Assembly: GCA_946800325.1 (NCBI GenBank)
Contig: OX326957.1
Coordinates: 60,533,070-60,597,069 of the forward strand
DNA from: Luzula sylvatica
Taxonomy: Eukaryota > Streptophyta > Magnoliopsida > Poales > Juncaceae
Reading direction: 5' to 3'
Length of the DNA: 64,000 bases
In this document: positions 23,241 to 34,344 of the stretch, piece by piece
Numbering within the stretch: position 1 is the first letter of the stretch
Layout: the number at the start of each line of letters is the position of its first letter
Program-made: the position numbers and the translations under genes
Notes under the pieces: model-generated
Databases searched by the model: none
What the model was told of the DNA's origin: nothing
The model's input: only the letters and a program-made list of their open reading frames with translations

Positions 23241-25469
23241 CCCAATGTAGCTCTTTCATATTTGTTAAAAATTGTTACTAAAGATGGTTTATACTTTTCC
23301 AATAACATGAAATTGTTAGAATCATATATATCAAATATACAATTTTGATTCTTTTGGAAAGACTTTCATTTATTTATGAATATTTATCTGCATGGGTCCC
23401 TCCCCCAATATTTTTAAAATTATAGTATATACTATATAGTACTAAGATCTTAATGTATTGTATGATGTGTATTTGCCACTCCAAAAAGAATTTATACATC
23501 ACCCTCTCCTTAATTCATATTGGAAAAATATATCCCTACACACAATTTCACAACAAATAATATACTTATAACATCGAATTAACACACTAATTAACACACT
23601 AATTAACATGATAATTTACTTATAACATCGAATTAACAGTCCAATAATATAAATTAGAATCGTTAATTTGGATGAATGTTAATTAGAAATTGTTAATTCG
23701 AATGACAGTTAATTTAATGTGTTAATTAACAATGAGTGATGTCATTGAGACTTCTGTAACGAAAATGTGTAGGGATATATGCTCTCATTTATATTTCGCA
23801 ACAATAGGAGAAGACCATTCTTCACTGTTTTTCTGTAGACATATATCATTTAGTTAGAAAAAAAAAACGAGTAAATGGAGAAGGTCCAGTGAACCTCCAA
23901 CTATTGATGTCAATAATATTTGAATTCACAATTTCTTATCAGAACGTTGTTTCTTTTTGCATTTTACACTCAACCAGGATATGGACTCATCGACTATTGA
24001 AAGAACATTGTGATAGGAAATTAATAATAGCTAGAAAAAAATTTAGATAACTAAAAGTTAACGGACTATTAATTAATTTTTGGCTTGGTTGCTAAATGCA
24101 AGCAAATCATCTTTTTGCAAGGTCAAAGGGAGGAATTGCATTATTGGATTTTCTTTTGGTTTAAATAATGAAATTGGCATGTGCATTTGTCTCTGATTTT
24201 CAAGAGTCAAAGGGCGACATGTATCTAATGCCAAATCATTTTTATGCATTTGTTCAAGTGCATATATCACTAAATATTTTAGGGCCCCCCATCACTGAAT
24301 CAGAACAATTGTTTTTGTGAATTATTGGTTCCAACATAGAAGTTGTTTTGAAGTTGCAAACACAAATTTGTGTCCTAAGTTCACTAGTAAATTTATATTT
24401 CATTTTTCATTTTTTACAACATTTAGCAGTGCATACAAAACCCAATTCTCTATAAAAGGTTCCACTGAAATCAATATATATCGCTAAAATAAAAGTAAAT
24501 AAAGTGAATTATATTGTTCTCCCATTAATAGGTCAAAAGAAACAAATTAAGAGAACAAAGTTACAGTGATTAACAGATAATGATCACTCAAATCATGAAT
24601 TCTGATACTTAATGAAAGGCTAAATATTCTTTGCGCACTTAGTTTCCTATCATTATGCATTAATAGTATATATATTATCTCCAAACCCACCAACTAATTG
24701 GCTCTCTTTCCCTGTGGTCTCCTTCACTCCTTGCACTTTCAACCGAGGGAATCGTGCCATGTGTCCCCTCATCGTTTAGAAAGGGAAGATTGTCCACGAG
24801 TCACCTTCTCATTGGATACTTCAACAACGAAAGAGAGCCTCAATAAAACTTATGGACACGTTTGGCACAGGTGAAAAACCCAATGAGAAGTTTTATTGAT
24901 ACGCCGTTAGAAATTCTCGCGTGATCTTTGTGCCAAATGTGTCCATAAATTTTATTGAGACTCAATAAAACTCTTAGACTGAACTCAATATCCTGTGATA
25001 CGCCATACGGAATTGTGGTATGTCATATCTTCCGGTACACGGTACGCGGGAATAAGATTAAACGGAATACTATTCCACGTACCCGGCACGTTGTTGATAC
25101 GTATATTTATATGTATAATATTACGATTATAAATCAATATTAATGTGATCGCTTATTTTATTTCCATTTGTTATTATTATTTAATGAACTCGTACACATA
25201 CGACATATTTATGTCAAACTAAAAAAATTATAAAATAAATTCATAACATGTCAAAAATAATAATATTCGAACACAACAAATATTAGCAGTAACCATCATA
25301 AAACTCTTAACGAATATAAAATATCATAATTCAAGAGGAAAATAAAATATAAGAAGATAAACTGCTACACAAGTTTCGTTCACTGCAACGTTATGATTGG
25401 CATATTTGATGCCAGCTATTTATTAACATATATAATCCTAAATATATCATATATTTCAATTTATATTAA
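23241..25469. other. Intergenic region, no gene recognised
   Basis: AT-rich. Contains short repeats of TTAACACACTAATTAACA and CATCGAATTAACA (23570-23660) and a strong fold-back at 24838-24962 (listed separately). Short frames present show no recognisable domain. Confidence 0.5.
24838..24962. repeat. Fold-back of about 125 bp (33-bp stem)
   Basis: CTCAATAAAACTTATGGACA then CGTTTGGCACA (left arm) is matched by the inverse TTTGTGCCAAATGTGTCCAT then AAATTTTATTGAG (right arm). By eye only about three mismatches occur over 33 bp. The loop is about 55 nt. No flanking target duplication is obvious. It could be a tiny MITE or a small-RNA hairpin. Confidence 0.7.
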
Positions 25470-25477
25470 CATGTATC

Positions 25478-25995
25478 TAGGGATGTCAAGGAGCGGGGAG
25501 GGTTCGGGTAAGCCTTCTCCATATCCGAACCCGAATTTTCGAGTATTATCCGAAATCGAACCAAAAATATCCGCAGATAAAAAATCATACCCGAACCCGT
25601 GGATAACAGTATACTCGAACCCGTTACCCAAAAAATCACCAATAAAAAATCTAAAAAAATATTATACAAATACGTAAAATCACCAACAATTTTAAATACA
25701 TAAAGCAAGCAACTTGTACAAATACATTACGAATCCAAATATTACAAACAATTAATCCATAAAACATCCAAAAGTTTCATATTATTGGGTATTTTCGGAT
25801 ATTTTTCGGGTTCATGTTCGGGTCGAGTATTTTTTCGGATAATGGGTATACCCGCGGATAAAAATTTACCCCAAATCCGGAACGGATATTTTTTCGGATA
25901 TTATCCGACCCATGGGTATTTTTTTCGGATATTACCCGTCCCATACGGATCGGGTACCCGCGGGTTCGGATTTACCGGACCTAATGACATTCCTA
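25478..25995. mobile_element. hAT-type element with CCGAACCCG arrays, 518 bp
   Basis: Perfect 8-bp target duplication CATGTATC (25470-25477, 25996-26003). Ends are TAGGGATGTCAAGG and, inverted from the right, TAGGAATGTCATTAGG. The subterminal regions are arrays of CGAACCCG/CGGGTTCGG and GGATATT words; the middle is AT-rich. No transposase. Confidence 0.85.
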
Positions 25996-26279
25996 CATGT
26001 ATCATCCCTCTCATATATAAAATCGATAGTTTATTTGTTAACATAAATGTCATTAACGTAAATATTTGTTCATGTCAAAACGTGCAATTCATTTGTTTTC
26101 TTGTTAACATAAACATCGCTAGCATAAATATGTCAACATAAACATTGTTCACAAAAATATCATTTATTTCTTTTCATTATTTTCTTCTTGTTTTTTTAGT
26201 AAAAAACTTCTTTTTTCATCATTTTGTTAAGAAAAAACTCTAGAACAAAACAAAAATTAGATAACAATTTTGTTTTTGT

Positions 26280-26878
26280 CACATTTTGTTCGGTTCGCTA
26301 TGTTTGACGAATCGTAACGCAAATGGATCTTGTTTCGAACGATATGTTCGGTTCGCTATGTTTTCCATGAGAATCAAGACATCAAGTGATATTCTTCAAA
26401 ACACAAGTGAATATTCAAGAAGAATCAAGTAAGTGGAGATTATGGAAATACTTGAAGATCAAGATATCCGAAAATTTCTGAAGTTGGGGCACCTCACTAC
26501 CTCAAATATATTATTCTAAGATTGTCTCAAACTTATATATGATTTCATTAAAACTCACTTTATAAATTAGAAATCATCAAAATTCATATGTATACATTCG
26601 AACGGTATCTATCCAAATTGTGAAAATATTCTAAGTTACATCCGTTCGAACGATATTCATTTCGCTATCGATCGTCCGACAACATTTTCCGGGGATCATT
26701 GCAACCAAAACTTACAGACATTGTTTGATTTTGAAAGATCCTTACTTACGTTCGAACGATATCGGAACACACTTTTCTAACTGTTTAAACTTATAACAAA
26801 ATTTTGATTATTTGAATTTTGCGTTCGAACGATTTTTACATCCGTTCGAACGATATGTGTAGAAATGCAATGATTTAT
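26280..26878. mobile_element. LTR-retrotransposon remnant with CGTTCGAACG words, left part
   Basis: Carries repeated GTTCGGTTCGCTATGTTT, CATTCGAACGGTATC, TCCGTTCGAACGATATTCAT, ACGTTCGAACGATATCGG, GCGTTCGAACGATTTTTACA and TCCGTTCGAACGATATGTG. The CACTA element at 26889-30609 interrupts it. The sequence resumes at 30613 with another CGTTCGAACG word, a TATA-like box and leader-like sequence. Reading it as the U3 region of an LTR is inference. Confidence 0.45.
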
Positions 26879-26914
26879 GTTCTACCAGCACTACAACGGA
26901 ACTGTGTATCAGCG

Positions 26915-27300
26915 ACGGGGGGATGGCTTCAGCGACGGCCCGTCGCAAATAAAACGAGATTTCTGCGACGGGCCGTCGCAGAATCCTATTACCGACGGTT
27001 TTATTAGCGACGGCCCGTCGTCGATGTTCAAATTTTACCGTCGGTCCGTCGCTAATATCTTGCTACGGCCCGTCGGTGATTCCAAAACCGTCGCTAAGAC
27101 GTTGCGTCGGCCCGTCGGTGAAAGAAAGCCCGTCGCAGAAGGCCCGCTAAAAACCGCCAAATTTTTCAAAATTTCTCCGTTGGCCCATCGCTAATAAATT
27201 CCCATCGCAGATAAACGATCCGCGTCGGCCCGTCGCTAATAATTACCGTCGCAGATAACAATCAGCGTCGGCCCGTCGCTAATGAAGCCTCGTCGGTGAA
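26915..27300. repeat. Left subterminal array of the CACTA element
   Basis: More than a dozen copies of words around GCGACGGCCCGTCGC / GTCGGCCCGTCGCTAAT, in both orientations. Such arrays bind the element's own transposase in known CACTA families. Confidence 0.8.
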
Positions 27301-27470
27301 GTTTATGTACTTAACCCTGCAGTCCCCCCTTCTCTCTCTTAACCCTCATTCTCTCCACACAGCGCCGCCCCTCTTCCAGAGCTCTCTCTCCCCTCCTTCC
27401 CTCTCTCTGGATCTCGCTGGCGACCGGAGCTCCTTGACGACCTTGCTGCGGAGCTCGTCGACGACCTTGC

Positions 27471-28503
27471 TGTTGGGAATTCACCCGACCCCGGGCCCGC
27501 GCAGCGGATATGAAGGCCTGGTCCGGTTCCCTAAATCCAAGATCACGCCATGACTTCGAGGGTACGATGCAATAGAAGGATAGACGATTACCAGCGTGAA
27601 ATTGATCACGCACGAAGGGTTGATCGCTCTTCCTTCTTTCTCCGGTCACGTTGGTGACTAGCACGTGCGTCCCATACCACACGTCTCCCACCGTCTTGAC
27701 GCTCCTCCGGTTGTCTCCGTGCGTTCCACGTCCAAGCACTTCCACCGTCTTTGACCGTTCTTTCTCTCCCTCGAGTTGATCACAATCGAAGAGCCACAAG
27801 TGTCGCTCCTCTACTTGTATCCACCGTGAGTCGGAGTTCGTCGGTCGCGGATGCACCTGCCTAGACGATGCACCGGCGAACTTGCTTGATTGATTGATTC
27901 TCTTCTCCGAAAAAACTGTTTTTCTCGGTTCTCTCTCTTTACACCCTTTCACTCAATAGAAAGATGTCTCTCAATATTTTTGGAATATTCTGAATATTCT
28001 GAATGAATTCATATAACTGAAGAGAGAGAAATATCCTATTTATATCATATAGGATTAGGATTGGCCAAAAGATATGTATATCCAATATACACTATTTCAC
28101 ACAGAAAGTTGCATGAATATGTCCAGTATTCTGTCCATACGAAATTGGTAAATTCCTCTGACAGAAAATCAACATACACGAAAGTTGTAGATAATCCTAT
28201 TATCTACCCAACCCAATTTGGCCTGGCCCAATTGGAGTTCGTATGCAAAAGTTATGACTGGTTTACTAACTGTATGTCATACTATTGCACAATTTCGGTA
28301 TTTCATGGAAACGACACTGATACTTCGTTCATACGAAATATATTTCTATATGAAGGTTGTAGATAATCTTATTATCTATCTAACCCAATTTGAGCCATTC
28401 AAATTGGATTTTCCTACTGAAAGATATGACCACGAATGTACGCCTACATTCGTTTGTCCTTGTGTACACTTTTACGGTTGATCCTGAAACTGTATTTCCT
28501 TTA
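27471..28503 (-). mobile_element. Solo LTR, family A, copy 2, inside the CACTA element
   Basis: Reverse-orientation copy of the LTR at 11616-12691. On the plus strand it starts TGTTGGGAATTC and ends GTATTTCCTTTA. It is flanked by a perfect 5-bp duplication CTTGC (27466-27470, 28504-28508). The outer base pair at its original 5' end has changed (TA instead of TG). The host duplicate CTTGCTGCGGAG is also seen just upstream, confirming the insertion point. A single LTR with a clean 5-bp duplication indicates LTR-LTR recombination that removed the body. Confidence 0.88.
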
Positions 28504-29587
28504 CTTGCTGCGGAGTTCGTCGACGACCGGAGCCCCTTCCGTCTCTCAGGTATGATTCATCTTTTTCAATTTATTTTTGTTCTTTCTTTCAATTAGGGTT
28601 CTTTCTTGTAATTTGGATTTTTATTTTTTTTCCTCAGTTTTAAATCCTTTTTTAAAGTCTTTTTTCTAGTTAGGGTTCATCTTTTTCCTCCTTTTTCTAT
28701 TTAGGGTTCATAATTTTTTAAATTCTTTTCCATTTTTTGCATGCAAATTTTTCCATTTAGTTCAAGCAATTTAGGGTTCATCTTTTTCCTCCTTTTTCGT
28801 TTCATTTTTAGTTCAAGCAATTTAGAGTTCATTTTTGTAACAAGTGAAATGGACTTTTTTTTTATGAAATGGCTGAGGCTAGTGTTATTTGAAATGTATT
28901 TTTTTGTTTTCATTTTTTTAGTTTTGTTTTACTGCTTTTGTTTCTAAAAATTACTTTTTCTTTTACTGCTTTTTTGCTGTCAAAGTGATATTTTCTTATT
29001 CAATTTCTGTTTTTTTTGCTGAGTCAGGATGGCTTCAATATTCGCGGTTTCGAAATGGAGGATCCGGTTGTTGCTATTGCTGGTTCTGTTAAAGGTGGAA
29101 ATGGAGGGTCGGTTTCGAGCAGCAGGAAGGAATTTTTGAAAGGGAATTAAGGTAGCAATATTTTCCTAATTGTTTTTAATTGTTAAATTAATGAAAATGA
29201 GATTTTAATTTTGGATGTAATATTTATTGCAGAGACAATCACGACCATCATGATCACGGCTATGCAGGTATTACCAATAAAATTTGATTTATATTTTCTG
29301 AAATTTTTTTAGATATACGATATTCTTTTTAGATGTTTCAAAAAATGTAATTTGCAATGACTAATATACCCTTTGAATATATTTAAACATTTCTGAAAAA
29401 TCTGGTATATATATTTATAATTGAACTTGTATTTTTTTCAGCAAAGTTAAAGCTAAGCGGGGTATTGGCTCAAGCAAGGCGGGTATCAGCGAAATAGCCC
29501 GTCGAGGAGGCGCTGAAGGTTGAGGAGGTATGTACTATGCTGGTATGCTCTTAATACATTATGTATTATGTTTATTTTTGTTCATTA

Positions 29588-29815
29588 GGGGTTAATTACT
29601 GATTAGGGTTAATTACTGATTTTATTTGTACATACTGAAAATTGGTAATTAGTGATTAGGGTTAGGTACGTACTGAGAATTGGTAATTAGGGTTAGGGTT
29701 AATTACTGATTTTATTTGTGTAAAAGGTTAGTGGTAATTAGGGTTAGTGGTAATTAGGGTTAGGTTAATTACTGTCCATTAACTAGGGTTAGGGTTTAGG
29801 GCTTAGGGTTAATTA
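29588..29815. repeat. Telomere-like TTAGGG words in the CACTA interior
   Basis: About a dozen scattered GGGTTA / TTAGGG units mixed with AATTACTGA. The densest part (about 29785-29812) reads like TAGGGTTAGGGTTTAGGGC. Plant telomeres are TTTAGGG, so this is an imperfect interstitial array or chance expansion. Confidence 0.5.
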
Positions 29816-30356
29816 CTGAGAATTATTAATTATTATTTCATAATTTTTTGTATTTTCCAGATTTAAAATAATAAATATAATATAATTTTATATTAACTTT
29901 GTGATTTCATTATTTCATGAATTCGAGGAGTACGAGAAGGTACTAGAAGAGCAAGGAAGATGGAGTGACGAGGTAGCATTTTCGTAATTTTCATATTTGT
30001 ATAGTTTGTATTATTTGTATTATGTATTGTTAATATTTGTATTATTTTGTATTATTTGTGATATTATGTGGGTTTTTGAATTATGTGATATTTGTGATAT
30101 TATTTGTATTATTTTTGAATTTGTGATATTATGTTATATATATAATAAATAATGCGTATGAAATGTGTGTATAATAAATAATAATATAGGTAATTAAGTA
30201 ATATGTTTTACATTAATTAAATATATATAACAAATAATAAACAGATATAATAATAATATGAATATAATAATATGAGTTAAATAATTAAATATTAATTGAT
30301 TAATTAAATATAATATTAATTAATTTAATATAACAGTTAATTAATTAAATATAGTA

Positions 30357-30600
30357 TCAGCGGCGGGCGGTCGGTGAAGTTTCTGCGACGGGTCGTCAGA
30401 AAAGGCTTCTGGGACGGGCCGTCGGAGAAAGAATAGCCGTCGGAGAAAGTCGTATCAGCGATGGGCCGTCGGAGAAAGTAGCATCATCGACGCAACTTTC
30501 AGCGACGGACAATTAGCGACGGTTAGCCGTCCGAAATACCTTTAGCGACGGTTTTTTTGACTTTAAACGACGGTTTTTACCGTCGCTGATACCCAGTTCT
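30357..30600. repeat. Right subterminal array of the CACTA element
   Basis: Repeats of GCGACGGGTCGTCAG, GACGGGCCGTCGGAGAAAG and AGCGACGG before the terminal CCGTCGCTGATACC. It mirrors the array at the left end. Confidence 0.8.
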
Positions 30601-30612
30601 GTTGTAGTGCAG

Positions 30613-30960
30613 CTATTTTGATTTGGCATCGTTCGAACGCATGAGAATAACATTATAACGCATTGATTTATGTTCTACTAATTGTTTGGAGATGTATCAT
30701 ATTTCTATAAATACATATGCTCAATTCTTTCTCTAACCAACTCTCCACACTTATTTAATAAAATCTTTTGAGAGAAAAACTAGTCATTGTTGAGCAATAA
30801 TTTCTTCTAGATATTTAAAAACCAAATTCTCATTTCCTTGTAACTCAACAAGCGATTCGTTTCTGTGAAAGCATATCCGGTATGTATAGAACATTGTAAA
30901 TCGATATCAGAAGCATTTTAATCTTTCATTTGGAAATTTGAATAGAGTGTCCAACATGCG
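30613..30960 (+). mobile_element. LTR-retrotransposon remnant, right part
   Basis: Continues the sequence cut by the CACTA insertion. It has ATCGTTCGAACGCATGAG, then after about 60 bp the TATA-like word TTTCTATAAATACATATG (about 30703), then leader-like sequence with CTCTAACCAACTCTCCAC and a 3' part with TTGTAACTCAACAAGCG. It looks like an LTR promoter and R region. No gag or pol frame is adjacent. Confidence 0.4.
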
Positions 30961-31471
30961 CAAGTTGGCCGCAAAAACACATCTCGAAATGTAGGTACTT
31001 GTGAAAATAAGATCGGTCGACTAACAAATAAAAGATGGTTAAAATGAATGTAACTATTCATCGAATTTCATTATCAAATCTTGTGTTCACTTAATTTAAT
31101 GTGATGATAACGATTTCTTGCGTCAATTACTTTTTCGCATTATTTTATATTATCTAGTTAATTAGCACAAGTCTATATCAAATCGAAAATTTGACGGTGC
31201 TCGAAAATAGGATGTATATCATTTTATTTATCTATTCATTTTCTTTTGGTCATTTAGAAATAACAAGAGAGATATGATGAATCTGGCTAATATCGTGAAA
31301 CATAGAAAAAAATTGAAATTGAAACATAGAAATTGTTAAAGATGAAATAACTAATTTTTCTATTTTATTTTAACGGCCTTCCGTAAGATATCATAATCGA
31401 AATTGACCCAATTCATTCATTCTATTGTGTACGTGTTCAACAAAATAAAGAAACTAATTCCACACTATTCT

Positions 31472-32378
31472 CAGGCCCGGTCCTGAGTTTTCGGAGGCCC
31501 GTGACATGTTGTTACGATAATTCGAAATTACGAAATAATATCATTTAAAAAAAATTACATATTGGGATTTGGGAGAAATTCACAGATTCACAGATTGGGA
31601 TTTGGGCGAAATTCACAGAGAGATTCAACAGAAATTCACAGATTGGGATTTGGGCGAAATTCACAGAATCACAAATTGGGATTTGGGCGAAATTCAACAG
31701 AAATTGACGAAAATTCACATAATTGGGCGAAATTCACCATAAATTGACGAAAATTAAACGAAATTCACAGATTCAGTCACATAAACATCACACAAATTGG
31801 GCGAAATTGGGCGAAATTACAAGAAATTGAGAAATTACAAGAAATTGCAAGATAAATTGACGAAAATTAAAGATGATTACACGAAATTGAAGAGCAATTC
31901 GAAGTGGAGAGTGCCGCACGCAAATCCCGACGAAAATTCCGACGAAAATCCCGACGAAAATCACCGTCGCAGTCACAGTTGCAGTCGCAGCGAAGAAAAA
32001 AATGAGACGAAGAGGAGCTGAAATGGCCCAAATGGGCTCCTGTCATGGTGATGGTGGCCTTGCCTAGCCCTCGCCTAGCCCTCGTGTGTCCTAGCGCTCG
32101 CAGTCGCCTAGCCTAGCCCTCGCAGTCGCAGTCGCCAGAGCACGGACGACGTAGGTTTTCTTCAATCGCCTTCGCGTGCAGCCTTGCTGGAGCCTGGAAG
32201 GTAAGTAGTGGATCCGGATTTTAAACGGGTCCGGGGCAAATAAGATTTAACGGGTCGGATTAATAATAGGTATAATTGATTTATAGGTAAAAAAGGGAGG
32301 CTTATGGGAAAGGGTGGCCTGTGACCTGGGCCAGCTGGGCCTAACCCAGGGCCGGACCTAACCCCAGGGCCGGGCCTG
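31472..32378. mobile_element. hAT-type element, 907 bp, with internal tandem repeats
   Basis: Ends are CAGGCCCGGTCCTGAG and, inverted from the right, CAGGCCCGGCCCTGGG. The flanks show an 8-bp duplication with one mismatch: ACTATTCT (31464-31471) and AGTATTCT (32379-32386). Inside, 31560-31850 is a run of units like ATTGGGATTTGGGCGAAATT plus CACAGA. Further right are short repeats of CCCGACGAAAAT and of GCCTAGCCCTCGCAGTCG. Not coding for a transposase. Confidence 0.8.
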
Positions 32379-34344
32379 AGTATTCTTAATCAATTCTATT
32401 CTATCCTCGTCAAACGGACGAATTATCATAAGAGTATCAGACTGATTTGAAGGAAGCAACTGAATAATCGAAATGACTCAATTCGAACCAATCATAATTT
32501 TGAGGATAAAGTTGGTTGTCCAATTAGAGTAATGTTAAATGAATCTAGTCTGAAATAAGACTGAATCGGACTAGATTAAACCCAACGGCTCTTTTTCCTA
32601 CGTGTGAGGCATGAAATAAAGATTACTCATCTTATATCTCTTTTATTTTTATGTACATTTTCTTTTTTATTTACCTTATGCGGGTCCTATTCGTGGTCTT
32701 AATCCTCAAATGAGGATAACTCTGAAATAAACATGATACAGTTAAATAATGGATCAACTTTTGATGGACCAACTTGATTTAGATAAATTAAAAGTTTAAT
32801 ACTGTAGATTCGAAAAAGGAGGAAATTATAAAAAATTGAATTAAACAATTGCAACTTCAGTGACCAATTTGAGCAAATTGAGAACTTCACCATCCAAAAT
32901 CCAAACTGTACATTATATTATTCAAACAACATTCGTACAATCGCGACTCAAATCGACATGTTACGAACATATAATTTACTCATTCTCTTATTTTATACAT
33001 ATCTTTAATCTCTCTCATGTTACTTCATCGTATACATTAATTTTATATTTTTGACCATTAAGATTTTTGAACCGTTTGATGTAATGATGGGATTTAATCT
33101 TATTCATTCATTTTTGCTTGATTTTTTGAAGATCATATTTTATATAATAATTTGTGTATCATTATTTTACAATAACTTTGAAGTATTCTCCTTAAATCAT
33201 GTCATCATTGATATTTTTAGTTCTATATCGTACGATTAAAACCGGATTGATAGAAGTAAATGTTATGTGCATATGACAAAGAATATGAAATTTTATTTTC
33301 TGTTGACACATACAAGTTATACAGTTATACAATTTTGTTATTTAATAAACGAAACATTATAATATTATTGCTATAAGTGATATTAATAATGTTTTAAAAA
33401 ATTTAGTTTCAAAAATCTGTCTAGTATATTCATTTTAATTTTTTCTTTGTTTTGACATTTATATTAATATAGTTCATACATAATATTTTTTATTTAATTT
33501 ATGAAGATATTATGTAAAAAATTATAATGCAAAATAACACATATAAATATTTAAATAATTAAATTTAAATAGTAATTATTTTTTATAAAAAGTATAATAC
33601 TTAGAATCATATAGTAATAAGTATGTTTTATATGTGTTTTTGTTTTCATAACTTTAATATTGAAATTTTTTAAATTTAACATAAATGAAAATAAATATTT
33701 TACCTATTAAAATATAAACAATTTACTTGTAAACATGTTTGGAATACTCTTGTTATTTTTAAGTTGTAAATTTAAAAATATCATATGATGTCAAATAATT
33801 TTTAATTATATTTGCTAAATTAAACATTGATATTATTTTCATTGTTTATGGTAATGTTGTGTATAATTTTCATTGTTGTTTATCAATAAAAAAATTATCA
33901 ATATCATAAAAATTATTAATCGTAATAAATTGAAAAACGTAATTAGTATTCTCCTAGTTGGGGATAAAATAAAAAACCACCACTATGGTTAAAACCATGG
34001 AATATCAGTAATTAAGGTTATCCATATAAAATGCTTGTAGATAATTATAAACAAGTTCCATAAGTAATATACAATTGCTTGCACTATAGTAGGCCATTTG
34101 CAATAGAGCCTAAAAAGATCATTTCAATAACATATGTGAATATGCTTAAATGGATGTACTACTTTCTCCATCCTTATCCAAATATTTCATGATATATATT
34201 ATATATTTATTAAATATCTAAAATCACCAACAATAATACCATGATCAAAACACAAACACAAAGTCCCAACAATAAACCAACCAAACAAACAAACAATCTC
34301 AATACCATAAGAAAAATACACTAATATTAATAATAATAAAACTT
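32379..34344. other. Gene-free AT-rich stretch
   Basis: No gene seen. About 33395-33935 is the second copy of the dispersed repeat noted at 12850-13440. From 34199 it grades into the 3' flank of serine decarboxylase. Confidence 0.45.

Larger units (their letters stand above)
26889..30609. mobile_element. Non-autonomous CACTA (En/Spm) element, 3.7 kb
   Basis: Ends are CACTACAACGGAACTGTGTA and, inverted from the right, CACTACAACAGAACTGGGTA. The 3-bp target duplication CAG lies on both sides (26886-26888, 30610-30612). Ends and duplication length are diagnostic of CACTA elements. Subterminal arrays of GCGACGGCCCGTCGC-type words occur at 26915-27300 and 30357-30600; these are the likely transposase-binding sites. 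The inside (28510-30350) has T-rich stretches and a few short exon-like pieces, such as ATGGCTTCAATATTCGCGG at 29029. I saw no TNP2/TNPD-like transposase. A solo LTR is inserted at 27471-28503. Confidence 0.92.

Noticed and set aside
26819..27194. Frames with repeated SDGPS-type peptide in the CACTA end
   Set aside because: They are translations of the GCGACGGCCCGTCGC subterminal array, not a protein gene.
31562..31747. Repetitive LGFGRNSQ frame
   Set aside because: Product of a tandem DNA repeat within a hAT element; no start context or conserved protein.
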